64,000 bases of DNA, taken from positions 294,873-358,872 of the forward strand of contig MNCI01001992.1 in NCBI GenBank assembly GCA_015680685.1, in the 5' to 3' direction. Positions 47,354 through 57,891 of this stretch are shown here, one piece after another. The notes beneath the pieces were generated by a model. That model did not search any database. It was given only the letters and a program-made list of their open reading frames with translations, and had not been told where the DNA came from. Each line of letters begins with the position of its first letter. Positions within the stretch are counted from its first letter, which is position 1. The translations under genes were made by a program, and so were the position numbers. Source of the stretch: Gnetum montanum (taxonomy: Eukaryota > Streptophyta > Gnetopsida > Gnetales > Gnetaceae).

Positions 47354-47554
47354 GAATTCACCTTAGCTTCAGCAACTCAAGGATACCTATTAGAGTTTTG
47401 TAAAGTGTCTAATTTTGTTAACATAGATACCAATTTTGTAATATCCTATAATTTAGCACTCAAAGTTAATCAGTCTATTTATCTCTATTTGTTTTTAAGT
47501 TAATAAATCTCATACTTTCTCAAATTTTGTAAGAAGCTTGATCCTACTTTTTTA

Positions 47555-47570
47555 GTCAATTGTGGAGGTA
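47555..47570 (+). other. P2 polypurine tract
   Basis: GTCAATTGTGGAGGTA directly precedes the 3' LTR; compare P3. Confidence 0.6.
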
Positions 47571-48453
47571 TGATGAATCATCATTCAGCAAACTACATTG
47601 ACGGACATGCATTGACATACCCTCATCAATGTATCCGCATCGACACATGGTGACATGCATTGATGTAGATGCAAGAGAAGCCTATATAAATGTGAGCACA
47701 AACTACATTTATGGCACTTTAAGTCCATAGCATAGTGAAGCTCTTGTAGTTTTATTTCTCTAGAGTTATAATATTTTCCTCTAATTTTCTGCAGTATGAA
47801 TTCAAGAGACTGTATGGATCTTTACTTGAGTTTCATATACTTGAATGAATTAGCATGAACAATAATTAAGATGAAATTTGTAACATTCATTGTAGCACTT
47901 GGATTAGTTTAATCTCTCTTATTTGCACTTTACTTTTAATTCACTTTACTTTCATAAGTCATAATTAATTAATGCACTTAATTGTAAACACATAGGTATG
48001 ACCACTTCAAGTATAACATGTTATGCTTGGTAATCCTAGTAGCGGCCATTTGGTAATGGCTAATAATAGTCATTTGGTAACCTAGTAGCATAATATGAGT
48101 TTGAGATATGTATGGTAAGTGGGAGCAGCTACTTATGTTAGGGTAGTTGGTCATTATAATAGCTAATTAATTAAATAGTTAATTATTAAGCTTTCATTTA
48201 CTCATTAAGCTATTAGGAGAAAATATATAAAAAATATACCAACAAAAATAAATTTCATAAACATTAACTCACATTTAATCATATGCACAAATAGCACAAG
48301 TGTGAATTAGGAAGACAATGATCTTCCACTCCCTTGATTCATAGTTTAAGACTATGAGTGAACTTAGGAACTAAGTCTATCAAATTTGATCAAATTGCTA
48401 GTGCATGCTTGTGATTCATATGGTTGGGTGTAGGGCATACTCACAGCTTGTTA
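47571..48453 (+). repeat. P2 3' LTR (883 bp)
   Basis: Starts TGATGAATCATC and ends CACAGCTTGTTA, followed by the target duplication ATACC. U3 words CATTGACG, CATTGACA, CATCAATG, CATCGACA, CATTGATG lead into the TATA-like GCCTATATAAATG at about 47680-47692. Confidence 0.85.
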
Positions 48454-48458
48454 ATACC

Positions 48459-49439
48459 TCAAAAAATATATCATCAAGATATAATAACATATGCATTGAT
48501 GTTTGTGCTATTAGAACCTCAAAATAATTGTAATATAGATACACCCCATGATATATAGTCCAATTAAAATTTTATAACTCAACATTTCCCACAAAAATTA
48601 AACTTATGACTTAGAGCTTTCAAATTTAGAACCTTACTACTAGGCTAATATCTCATTATTAATAAGAGAATCAAGGATGAAATCTTATTAATGCAGAAGG
48701 GGTTGTTCCAAGATATATTATACACAAGCTTATAAGTATATATGCCATGATGTCATAAAATACCAATTAGAAGGTTCAAAGATTAAATATTAAGATGTCC
48801 AAAATTAATATACATGCTATCAAGAAATCAATGAATAAAAACTCTATAAGCATAATAAGGATGTTAGAATATACTGGTATAAAACACTAGCCATAATACA
48901 AGCTATTACCATAATATTAAGCTATACTATAAAATTCAAGCTTATGCTTAATTACCTAGCATATAATGAATAATAAACCTAAGATTCTAGGTTTAAAACA
49001 TTGATTTGTTACATAGATATTTCTTAATCGTGTTATAATTGACCATTTTAACAATAAAAATGGATTGGAAAAAATAGCTAGCATGTAAAACACTAATTTC
49101 ATAACATTTAAGGATAGCTTAAATCACTGATATAAAACCTTTATTCGAATGAATAAATCTAATAATCTATTAAAATATATATCAATAAGTGATATCTTTA
49201 ATAGATATTTGTATAAAAAATTAGATGAAGGGAAATTAAAAGCTTTAGAATTCTTCACATTCTCTATAGTCTAAAAGACATTAGTATTTTCCATCTTCAA
49301 ATCATTACTTGCTAAAAATTTTCTATCAAAATATCTTTACAAGAGACTCTTAAGATCAAAAAAACTTTAGAAACTTGTCTTATAGTATGACTCAAAATTC
49401 AAAACCTAAAAGTTTCCAAGACAATCAACATATTACTCA
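48459..49439. other. Unassigned AT-rich spacer
   Basis: No gene or element hallmark recognised. It is presumably old flanking sequence of P2. Confidence 0.4.
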
Positions 49440-50497
49440 AAATCATGATATTAAAAGTTAGGTGTGCATGCTAGTGTAGGGATACCTCTTCTTATTTCCT
49501 TTTTCATTCCTATATGTTGTTGATTTACAAGTTCAAGAAGCTGGGAATACTTCTCTTACTATAGTAGAGGCATCTCAAGGAAGACTTCTCTTAGTGTAGT
49601 AGAGATATCTTAGAGGAGACTTGTCTTACTATAGTGAGACATCTTGGGATAGACTTCTCTTACTATAGTAGATACATCTTAGGGAAGATGTCTCTTACTA
49701 TAGTAGAGACATCTTGGGAGAGATGTCTCTTACTATAACAAAGAAATCTCTGGGAAGATGTCTTACCCATGGAGAAGACATTTTAATAACATAGAAGACA
49801 TCTATTTTGTAATTTGGATTTTAATAGAAAATGTCTTACAAAGGCCAGAGATGAGCTGTACAGCATAGGAAACTTTCAAAAAGTTTTGTTGCAATTTGGG
49901 AAATAGCCAAGATAAGTTGAAAAAGGATGAAAATAGCCAAGGAGAAGGTAAGAAGACCATGGAAACAACTAAAAAAATCTCAAGTTGAGTTAATAATAGG
50001 TTCCTATGTTTCTTGTCTTCTTGTTATTAATAAATATTAATGTAATTCACAATTGTTAATAACATGAGCAAGAGAAAGAGCTCTTGAGTATATAGAGCTT
50101 AGCAAGAGAGGGTGTGAGAGAACATAGTAAGTACAATTGGTGATTTTAGCATCAAGGTCAATTGTGAGGTGTGTTGACCTATGTATTCTATTCTCTTATG
50201 TCTTACTTGCAAGTAATATCTCAATCTTAGGTTGTGGGAAAGGTTTTCTATTGATTGTATCTTGTATTAAAAATTTCCATTATGTGGTTGTAGAGCCTCA
50301 TGCTCTACAATATAATTTTAGTGATTGAGCGATGTTTGGATGCATGTGGGTTTTGAGAATCCTATTGTAATCTTTTAATTAAATAATTAAAGATAGCTAG
50401 TTTTCATGTTTTCTAGAAAATTTATTGTCTTTTCATAAGATCTAGATTTATTATTTGAAAGTGATTAATTCTTAGAGTGAACTTGCTCTAGCTTTAT
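49440..50497 (+). repeat. C1 probable 5' LTR
   Basis: Inferred from position. It contains a 36-bp tandem repeat (49545-49790) and ends near a degraded primer site (50498-50510). Start and end are not defined because no second copy is available. Confidence 0.35.
49545..49790. repeat. 36-bp tandem repeat, about six copies
   Basis: Units of the type TCTCTTACTATAGTAGAGAC plus ATCTTGGGAGA-like text recur every 33-36 bp. Each contains ACTATAGT and GACATC/GATGTC words in opposite orientations, giving short inverted repeats. Confidence 0.75.
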
Positions 50498-50510
50498 TAG
50501 TATTAAAGCC
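50498..50510 (+). other. C1 possible primer binding site (tRNA-Met type)
   Basis: TAGTATTAAAGCC matches TGGTATCAGAGCC at 10 of 13 positions, about 90 bp before the gag ATG. Confidence 0.35.
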
Positions 50511-50596
50511 TTATATTTATCAAAGCTTTATGTTAATTTTTATGTTGATTGTAGTTGTGTTTCCTAGAATTGGTTGAGGATTTTGTTAGTTTTAGA

Positions 50597-51623
50597 TGGT
50601 ACCCAAGAAGAAACAAGTGCAAGCCATAAATAAATACATGGAGAGCATGATTTCTTCCTTCCAAATAATGGTTGCTCAATTGAATGAAATCCATGAAAAG
50701 GTAGATAGGAATATTAGCCCTAGTCATATCCAAACACATGTAGGTGATGAGCATGCATGTTCATATGAAAAATTTTTATAACCAGGTGGAGATGGAGCAA
50801 ATGAAGAGGAAGAAAAATCTACTATGGTAGTGTAGGAATTCATCAGCTAAGGATTCCAACGGAAGGGAATCCTATTTCTCATATAATAATTTTGAGGGCT
50901 TTAACTATGTTAAATAAACTTTCTCTCTAGGCAAGCTTGATGAGGAAAATAAGACAATACTTGCTAGAGATCTCAAAAATACTATAAGACTTCTATATGT
51001 GGAGTTGAAGACTTTTAGTGGTATAGATGACACCAATGTTTTTGTGAGTTGGTTGAAGGTACTTGAAAAGCATTTCTAGTTGGAAGAGGTATCGAATAAC
51101 TTGAGCGTACCTATTGCTAAATCCAAATTAGAAGGTATGGCTTCTACTTGGTAGGAAAAGAAGTTCTAGGGTTATCAACTATGTAATAGTCGATCTATCA
51201 ACAATTATGATATGATGAAATATATATTGAAAATAAAATTTGAATAGCCTCATTAGAGGAAAGAGAACATTATGAAGTTGAAATTCCTAAGGGAAGATAA
51301 CAATGATGTCAAAGAATTCTACATTGAATTTTGTAATTTATTCCATCAAGAGAAGGTAAATTGTAAGAAGTATGAACAAGCTTCAATCTTTTTAGGAGGT
51401 ATCAAAATGATGAAGTAGTAGAAGTTATATTTTTATGAGCCACAATGCTTACTGAGGCTTATGATTTGGCACTCAAGATTGAGAAGAAATTAAGTAGATT
51501 AAGAAATAGGAGTAAACAAACTTCCAAGGGGAAGGAGAAGGGATCCAAGTCACAATCTAAAGACAAGAATGATAGCCATGATAAGAATATTGAAAGAAGC
51601 AATGAGAAGGATAAACCTAATGA
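50597..51623 (+). pseudogene. C1 gag, part before P4
   Basis: Starts MVPKKKQVQAINKYMES. The gag core appears across frame changes: TFSGIDDTNVFVSWLKVLEKHF (written here in pieces: TFSGIDDTNVF and WLKVLEKHF), SKLEGMAST, YDMMKYILKIKFE, LKFLREDNNDVKEFYIEF and CNLFHQ. The last part (51445-51645) is EAYDLALKIEKKLSRLR plus a Lys/Ser/Asp-rich basic tail, then P4 interrupts. Retrotransposon gag core with five or more stops; it is not related to the Athila-type gags nearby. Confidence 0.7.
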
Positions 51624-51628
51624 CCAAG

Positions 51629-52526
51629 TGATGAACTATGGTTAACTAGGTGCTAATATTAGATCCCTATTATTGGACCTGTGTCAACTAGGCCACGTTG
51701 ACATAGCCCTATTGATGTGGTCGTATTGATGTGGCCCCATCGATGTGGCCTTGTTAATGCAATTTCTATCTCTAGATATAAATAAGTGCACACTTGCTGC
51801 ACTTAGGCATATTTTTGAGTAGTTGTAGCTAGAATTTTATAGTTTGTTTCCACAAGAGTTAGAATATTTTCTGAAGTGCATGCTCACAGTGTGATGCTTG
51901 TAATTGTACAGAACCTTTATTCAAGTGTGACGTACTTAGACATGCACATGATCGATAATAAAGATCAAGATTACTCCATCATTTTATCATTTACTTAGTT
52001 TTAATTGTTTAATTTTTATTGTTATTTATTTTTTCTTAGTTAATATTTATTTACCATCATTTACTATTCCTATTGTTAAATGCAGAATGAGTATGACTTA
52101 ATCACGAACATTGAAGTGTAACTACTTGGCAACCTAGTAGCATATCTAGGAGCACTCAAGAAATGTGTGCTTGGTAATCCCAAAAGTAGTACACGAGGTC
52201 CAAGATGCATACAAATGATTAAGGATGGATGCTCATCATACTTATGCTAGCTTAGATTCTCTTCTCCCTTTTCCTCCTAGCTTAATTGAAGTTATTTTTC
52301 ATTGCCTCTAGGAGTAGCACTAGGTTAGAAACCACATCATACACCTTACTCTAGACTAAACCATACATGACAAAGCATATACTAGTCTAGGTGGAAAGAT
52401 AGTAGACTAAAATCAATGAGTAACTATCTAGACACCACAACTAGCCCATCTTTGGAGTTCAACCAGATCATGTGTGAAATGCTCTTATTTGTATGGTTAA
52501 GTGTAGGGGTACCTCGCCACTCATCA
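51629..52526 (+). repeat. P4 5' LTR (898 bp)
   Basis: Starts TGATGAACTATGG and ends CCACTCATCA. U3 (51690-51760) has an array of GTTGACATAG, ATTGATGTGG, ATTGATGTGGCC, ATCGATGTGGCC words, then TATA-like GATATAAATAAG at about 51775-51786. Confidence 0.9.
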
Positions 52527-52545
52527 TTGGTGTTGTTGCCAGGGA
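52527..52545 (+). other. P4 primer binding site (tRNA-Asp type)
   Basis: TTGGTGTTGTTGCCAGGGA; match to the tRNA-Asp-type site with C-to-T changes. Confidence 0.75.
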
Positions 52546-52664
52546 TGGTGCTAGTTATTTAGATTAGTTATATCACACAAGATTTATGTAACAAATTATT
52601 AATGATATATCCTTTAGAAAAGAAATTAAATTAAATCCAATTAAGTCACACACCACTTACAACA

Positions 52665-54512
52665 ATGTCTCTCTCACAAGACTATGATCCCGCAACCACT
52701 AATGAGGCAATTCATTAGAGAACCAAAAAAATGTATGATGAAGATGAAGTTTGGAGTACTCAATATTATGTAGGAGTTTCATATGTTTAGGGATACCCCA
52801 ACAATACTTACAAACTTTTGTCATCCAACCTAGACACCTCTAGTGAGGATGGGACATCCCATAGAATGAGGGGGCCCTAAAGTCCTAGGACCTTCTCAAT
52901 AACTAACAAGAACTTACTTGGAGATGATTGGAAGACTTACAAAATTCATAATGACTTTTATAGTTTCTTCTCTTCCTCTACTCCTTCAACATTAGATTAT
53001 GACATGGATGACTATCTTTCAAGGGATTGGCGTAGAACTAAAAATTGAGCTCACAAAGAAAATTAACTCCAACATGAACAAGGACAACATCATCCCAACT
53101 CTCAAACTCAAAACCTACTTAGTGATGATGAATCCCTGCTGGCCACTAAGAGCCTAATGCCTATACAAGAGGCTGTTCAAATATCCTACAGGCATCACAA
53201 AGAAAGCCATCTACCTAGGCTTGATTTAAACAACTTTTCCAAGTTTTCAAGAGGTTATGATTCAGATCCACAATGGCATATACAAGCCTTCTATGATGCC
53301 TATGTATGGAATAATATCGATAATGGGTGGCAAAAACTTAAGCTCTTTCCTATGACACTTGTTGGCCAAGCAAAAGTGTGGTATAGATCATTAAAACCAA
53401 AATCAATCAGTAGTTGGTTAACAATGGTAGAACTCTTCAACGAAAGATATCAAACCTATGCAAGAGTGTTGGCCTTGAGGAGACAAATCCAAGAATGGAA
53501 ACAAGCATAACATGAACCCTTGGACATGGCCTTAGAAAGATATTATGCACTATTGAACAAATACCCAAGCCATGGGTTCTCCGAGGAGAGGCTAATGTAC
53601 CATATCATAGATGGGCTCCATAATGAAACAAGGGAAACCCTAGGGATGTATGCCCAAGGTCAACTATACAAGCTACAAACCCATAAACTCCAAGAGCTTA
53701 TTAAGTAAGTAGCAAAAGATGAAGGAGAAATGGCTAAATGGGAGAATGCTAAGAAATCTTAACAAGCCCAAAAATCAACAAGGGCTCATGATTATGAAGA
53801 GGAGAAATCAACTCATCGTAAGGAGGTGGAACCACCTTTGCCACTACTACAATCACTAGATGAAATCAAGGATAAGATTAATAAGATGATGGAGTGGGTG
53901 CACAAAAAATATGGAGAATATGATAAAAATAGTAGAGGCACAACTATGCCAAGTCAACAAACAGAACAAGACACCACGCAACAATTAGAACAAAGGGTAG
54001 AAGATAATAAGAATAAGAACTCAACTGCCAACTTCTCATATCAATGTAATGTTTGTTTGTACAATCACCCCAAAGGTCAATGCCCAGTTTTGTCACATTT
54101 ACATGAGCATTGGGGAGGAATGTTACACCCAAATTTCATACAAAAATATTGGGTTCAACCACAATGGAAAAAGCCCCAGTCATGGGGGAAGCCATTGCCA
54201 ACTCGACTATATCTTTTGTATGTCCCAATGCTAAATGATTACTTTGTTCAACACCCTATTTTTCCAACCAGATCATCATCCTCTACTTCACCACATCATT
54301 ATCATTCTCCTACATGCTATCAACCCATGTCCTCTCCAACAAGATCACCACCTCCTGTTTCTTACACTTCTCTTCTCCCTCAATATTCTCATCATTCACC
54401 ACCTTCTACATCGCCACTAGTTGTGCCAGAAGGTTTTTCACCACAACATCAACCCATGAACGTTACTTGTGTTGCTACTATCAATAGCATTGGGAACCCT
54501 CCACAATGTTAA
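52665..54512 (+). pseudogene. P4 gag
   Basis: From ATG 52665 one frame runs 616 codons to 54512 with only about eight stops and no shift. The N-terminal 160 codons differ from the M and P2 gags. DDESLLATKS (about 53120) precedes the retrotransposon gag core: SRGYDSDPQWHIQAFYDAY, LKLFPMTLVGQAKVWYRSL (about 53338-53395), NERYQTYARV, HEPLDMALERYY, HIIDGLHNETRETLG. A charged helical part (53700-54040) leads to the knuckle CNVCLYNHPKGQC (about 54047-54085; C-x2-C-x3-H-x4-C) and a Pro/Ser/His-rich tail (54200-54512). Most stops are TAA here, unlike the older copies. Particle-forming role by family. Confidence 0.85.
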
Positions 54513-55399
54513 AAGTTTCCTTTCTTTAGGTAGGACCGTAGAAAGAGACATCACAGTTCTGAAACCACTGCATCCTCCAAATTAGCATAAGTTCAATATT
54601 GTGATGCATCTACCTCCTTGAACTCAATGCCTCCTATTACTCTATCTAGGCCATCAATCAACACTCCAAGAACCATGGGGCCCAATGAATATTGTCACAT
54701 GGGGAGACATGTTGATCCTTGCACACCATCTTATGGTCACAAGTACCATAGTGGGTCAACTCCTTATAAATTAACCACATCTTATTACTTGCCCCACTAT
54801 GTCAACTCTAATCAAGTGTGTGAACCCTAATGGGGTAAGTATTACCAGGTCTTAATATTTTCAACATGCAAGGATCCTCCCTTTCCATTTATTAATTATA
54901 GCTATGCTTAACCTTTTAAGTTATGGGGGGTATCCCCCATTCTAATAACAATAGAATTAATAAATGTTTTCCTTTTCTTTAATTTTAAAATTTTTTTGCT
55001 TTCCAATTTTTCATCTTTCAAATTATTGTTTTGTCTTTTTGTCTTTTTTTTCTTTTTTCAAGTAATCTCATCTATGAATAAAACACTAATGTGACTCATC
55101 GGTTGAGGTGTTGTTCTATGCTATCAAGTCTCAGGTGATTAATTATTTGGACAACGAACCCACCACATCCACCCAATCATTCTATTAATAAGAGGTTCTA
55201 CTATGGGTACAATTATATTTTTGTCATCATGAAACTTAAAAGTAATTTTGTTCTCATTATGCCTAGAGTGAAAAATGATGTACTAAGAGGGAATGGCCAG
55301 GGTGTGACATCAAGGGAACTTGTGGATTCTCTTTGGTGACATCTGTAGGTGCTATCATGCAACTTGGTTGTACTAAGATCCTTGTAGATCTAACGAAAA
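54513..55399 (+). other. P4 linker, degenerate internal purine box and T-rich spacer
   Basis: 54513-54835 is a short Pro/Tyr/His-rich continuation. TTTTAAGTTATGGGGGGTA at 54918-54936 stands at the place of the internal purine box. The T-rich tract runs from about 54960 to 55075, and the shared CACATCCACCCAATCATTC block lies at 55165-55183. All of protease to integrase has been deleted between gag and the box. Confidence 0.6.
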
Positions 55400-55753
55400 A
55401 TGGGAGTAAGAGTAATAAAGGTGCTCAATAGAAACTCAATGCTATTTTGGGGGTCCCACTGGAAATACATGCCTCCATGCTTGAAGGTTGGTAGCTTCTA
55501 CAATTCACTATTGGAAGGACAAAGTGCTAATACACGAACAAAAAGAGAAGATGGACCACACAAGAAAAGATCAAAGAAAAATTATGTGTGTGTGTGCTGC
55601 AAATTCCAAATCACTCCTCCCTTGTACGAAACACCCCATGCTCGTACTCCTTGTTGTAATGGTGCTCTTATGGTTATCCATCATTGGATGAAACAATGCG
55701 ATGTCACTAATCAGAGGAATAGACTTGGTCTTGATTTTGGAATGATGGGCTAA
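55400..55753 (+). CDS. P4 small ORF between the pol deletion and ORF3 (117 codons, intact)
   Basis: An unbroken frame starting MGVRVIKVLNRNSM. Contains WGSHWKYMPPCLKVGSF, a Cys-containing basic stretch VCVCCKF, and TPPLYETP..TPCCNGALM then QCDV..LGLDFG. P3 has an open stretch at about 41625-41789 with a matching pattern (TPPLGNMP, PCNNDSLM, KCDV, LGLNL) and a match to the WGS..LKVGSF block at about 41530-41585. No known family recognised. It may be a real accessory product or a conserved RNA region that happens to be open. It does not overlap any other good candidate. Confidence 0.4.
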   Translation: MGVRVIKVLNRNSMLFWGSHWKYMPPCLKVGSFYNSLLEGQSANTRTKREDGPHKKRSKKNYVCVCCKFQITPPLYETPHARTPCCNGALMVIHHWMKQCDVTNQRNRLGLDFGMMG

Positions 55754-56364
55754 TGACACATTAATCATGCCCTAAACTCAAGATTCATTGTGCCTTGAGT
55801 TAGTTACCTCACATCCCAATCTATGAAATCCCTTCTCCGATTCATCCCATCTCGTTGTTCATGTATTTGTGACTTGTGTCTTGTGTGGCATAGAATTCAT
55901 ACCTTATTGCAGTGGTATCTAACATGTGTGTGTTTTGTTGCATTGGTATAGATTAAATTTAACCCTTCTAGTGCCTATAGACATTTTTAGGTGTGGTTAT
56001 ACAAGGGCATTATAGGTTGGAACTTATTTTGGGGAGGACCCACTTGCGTGACTTTTGTAATTTGTACTTGTTGCACACCACCACATCATTTTATACCCTT
56101 CAAGCGCTTCATTGCCAAATATTTTATTTCCTTTTTCATCATTTTATCAAATTTTTCTTAAAACCATTATGTGTCCTTTGATATGTCACCTAAACAAACT
56201 AGGTCCAACATTGAACTTTTAGGGCAACTTCCTTGAAAAACTTTCTAACTCTAAAATCACACTAAGTAAAGAATTCAATAATTACTTAAGGCAATAAGTA
56301 AGGTATGAAATAATTTAACTTATTTGAATAACCTTACTAACAATTGATCTTTGTGTGATTATAG
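55754..56364 (+). other. P4 leader before ORF3
   Basis: Shares long blocks with P3: GGTTATACAAGGGCATTATA (about 55995-56014) and TTTTGGGGAGGACCCACTTG (56029-56048). It ends in TCTTTGTGTGATTATAG directly before the ORF3 ATG, a possible 3' splice site. Confidence 0.45.
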
Positions 56365-56810
56365 ATGGCCCCTAAAAGAGGACAATAAGGAGGACCTTCT
56401 CAAGGTGAAACTGAATGCCCAGGGGGAGGTAGAGGCCAAGGACCTCATGTAGAACATGCAAAGTAGGGGGCACAATTCTTCAGCATCCATTAGGGACCTC
56501 CTATCACTACATAATATGGCCAAGAAAAAGGTGGAGAGGTTAGGTCCCGAGCCTATAAAGAGGAACAATGGCTATTTGTGGCATGGCATGTCAAGGCCAA
56601 TCAAGTGTTCCCGTAGCTGCTGTATCCATGGGAAGTGCCAACTCCATCAAACATTGGAACATCAGCATGGACAACTCATAATTCTTGGATAAAAGAGAAG
56701 AAATGTCAAGCGCTTCTTCAATGGTATCAATCTCAAAAGCCTAAAGTGCAGGACAAAGGAAGAGACCCATGGAGGAACCACCACCACCAGGAACCACATG
56801 AGTTCTAATA
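56365..56810 (+). pseudogene. P4 shortened ORF3
   Basis: Starts MAPKRGQ.GGPSQGETE (56365). Soon after comes the C-terminal block: LFVAWHVKANQVF, LLYPWEVPTPSNIGTSAW, IKEKKCQALLQWYQS (about 56570-56735), aligned with AWFFNAKELF, CPWDIPTLAHIGEA and KEKKMKVLL of P2. The long coiled-coil middle is deleted, so the N-terminus and C-terminal block are nearly joined. Four or five stops interrupt it. The Pro-rich MEEPPPPGT-type tail is present in a neighbouring frame (about 56768-56800). Selective retention of the two ends is notable. Confidence 0.6.
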
Positions 56811-56954
56811 AATTCTATAATTTTTTGTCTATGTCCCAATTTTGTCATATCCACTATGGCATGAATAAATTTCTAGTTAATCAATAATCTCATACCTATC
56901 CATTGTGTAATTAATTGAGCTTGTTCCTTAATTTCTTTGACTTGAGGATGCATT

Positions 56955-56974
56955 TTTATTCAATCATGGGGCTA
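56955..56974 (+). other. P4 polypurine tract
   Basis: TTTATTCAATCATGGGGCTA directly before the 3' LTR, close to the E1 and M1 tracts. Confidence 0.65.
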
Positions 56975-57886
56975 TGATGAACCATAGTTAACCAGGTGTT
57001 GATATATGACCCCTATTATCAGACCCGTGTCAACTAGGCCACGTTGACACAGCCCCGTTGACACAACCGTATTGATGTGGCCCTGTCAACGTGGCCTTGT
57101 TAACACTATGTCTATTCCTAGCTATAAATAAGTGTGCACCTACTGCACTTAGGCATCTTTTTGAGTAGTTGTAGCTAGACTCTTTCAATTTGTTTCCATA
57201 ATAGTTAGAATATTTTCCCAAGTGCATGCCCACAGTGTAATGCTTGTAATTGTACATAACCTTTATTCGAGTGTGATGTACTTGGACACACACATGATCG
57301 ACAAAAAAGATCAAGATTACTCCATCATTGCAACATTAAATTAGTTTTAATTGTTTAATTTTTATTATTAATTATTATTTTTATTTATTGTTTTCTTAGT
57401 TAATATTTCTTTACCATCATTTACTATTCTTGTTGTTAAATGTGAAATCAGTACGACATAATCACAAACATTGAAGTGTAACTACATGGTAACCTAGTAG
57501 CGTATCTAGGAGCACCCAAGTAATGTGTGCTTGGTAATTTTAAAAGTAGTACATGAGGTCCAAGATGCATACAAATGATTAAGGACAGATGCTCATCACA
57601 CTTAGGCTAGCTTAGATTCTCTTCTCCCTTTTCCTCCTAGCTTAATTGAAGTTATTTTCCATTGCCTCTAGGATTAGCACTAGGTTATAAACCACATCAT
57701 ACACCTCACTCTAGACTAAAACATACATGAGAAAGCATATACTAGTCCAGGTGGGAAGATAGCAGATTGCGATCAATGAGTAACTATCTAGATACCACAA
57801 CTAGCCCATCTGTGGAGTTCAACCAGATCATGTGTGAAACACTTGTATTTGTATGGTTGAGTGTATGGGTACCTCACCACTCATCA
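56975..57886 (+). repeat. P4 3' LTR (912 bp)
   Basis: Starts TGATGAACCATAG and ends CCACTCATCA. U3 words GTTGACACAG, GTTGACACAA, ATTGATGTGG, GTCAACGTGGCC; TATA-like GCTATAAATAAG at about 57121-57132. Several positions keep CG where the 5' LTR has TG or CA, and the reverse. Confidence 0.9.
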
Positions 57887-57891
57887 CCAAG

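Larger units (their letters stand above)
26762..48453 (+). mobile_element. P2: Athila-like element, interrupted by an M1-derived segment and by P3
   Basis: LTRs at 26762-27640 and 47571-48453 with a perfect 5-bp duplication ATACC (26757-26761 and 48454-48458) bracket 21.7 kb. Without P3 (8.1 kb plus one duplication) the host is about 13.5 kb. Order: LTR, primer site, gag, protease, then the foreign 2.94-kb block replacing RT, RNaseH and the first part of IN, then the integrase C-terminal half, internal purine box, leader (split by P3), ORF3, polypurine tract and LTR. It gives the only view here of a full-length ORF3. Confidence 0.88.
51629..57886 (+). mobile_element. P4: complete non-autonomous Athila-like element without any pol domain
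   Basis: LTRs 51629-52526 and 56975-57886, primer site, polypurine tract and a perfect 5-bp duplication CCAAG (51624-51628 and 57887-57891). The interior of 4.4 kb has gag, a short linker, T-rich spacer, a small ORF, leader and a shortened ORF3. Protease, RT, RNaseH and integrase are all missing. Inserted into C1 gag. Its gag is the least broken in the window, so it may be the youngest copy. Confidence 0.92.

Noticed and set aside
54235-54420. A His/Leu-rich 61-codon frame
   Set aside because: It is an out-of-frame shadow of the P4 gag Pro/His-rich tail.
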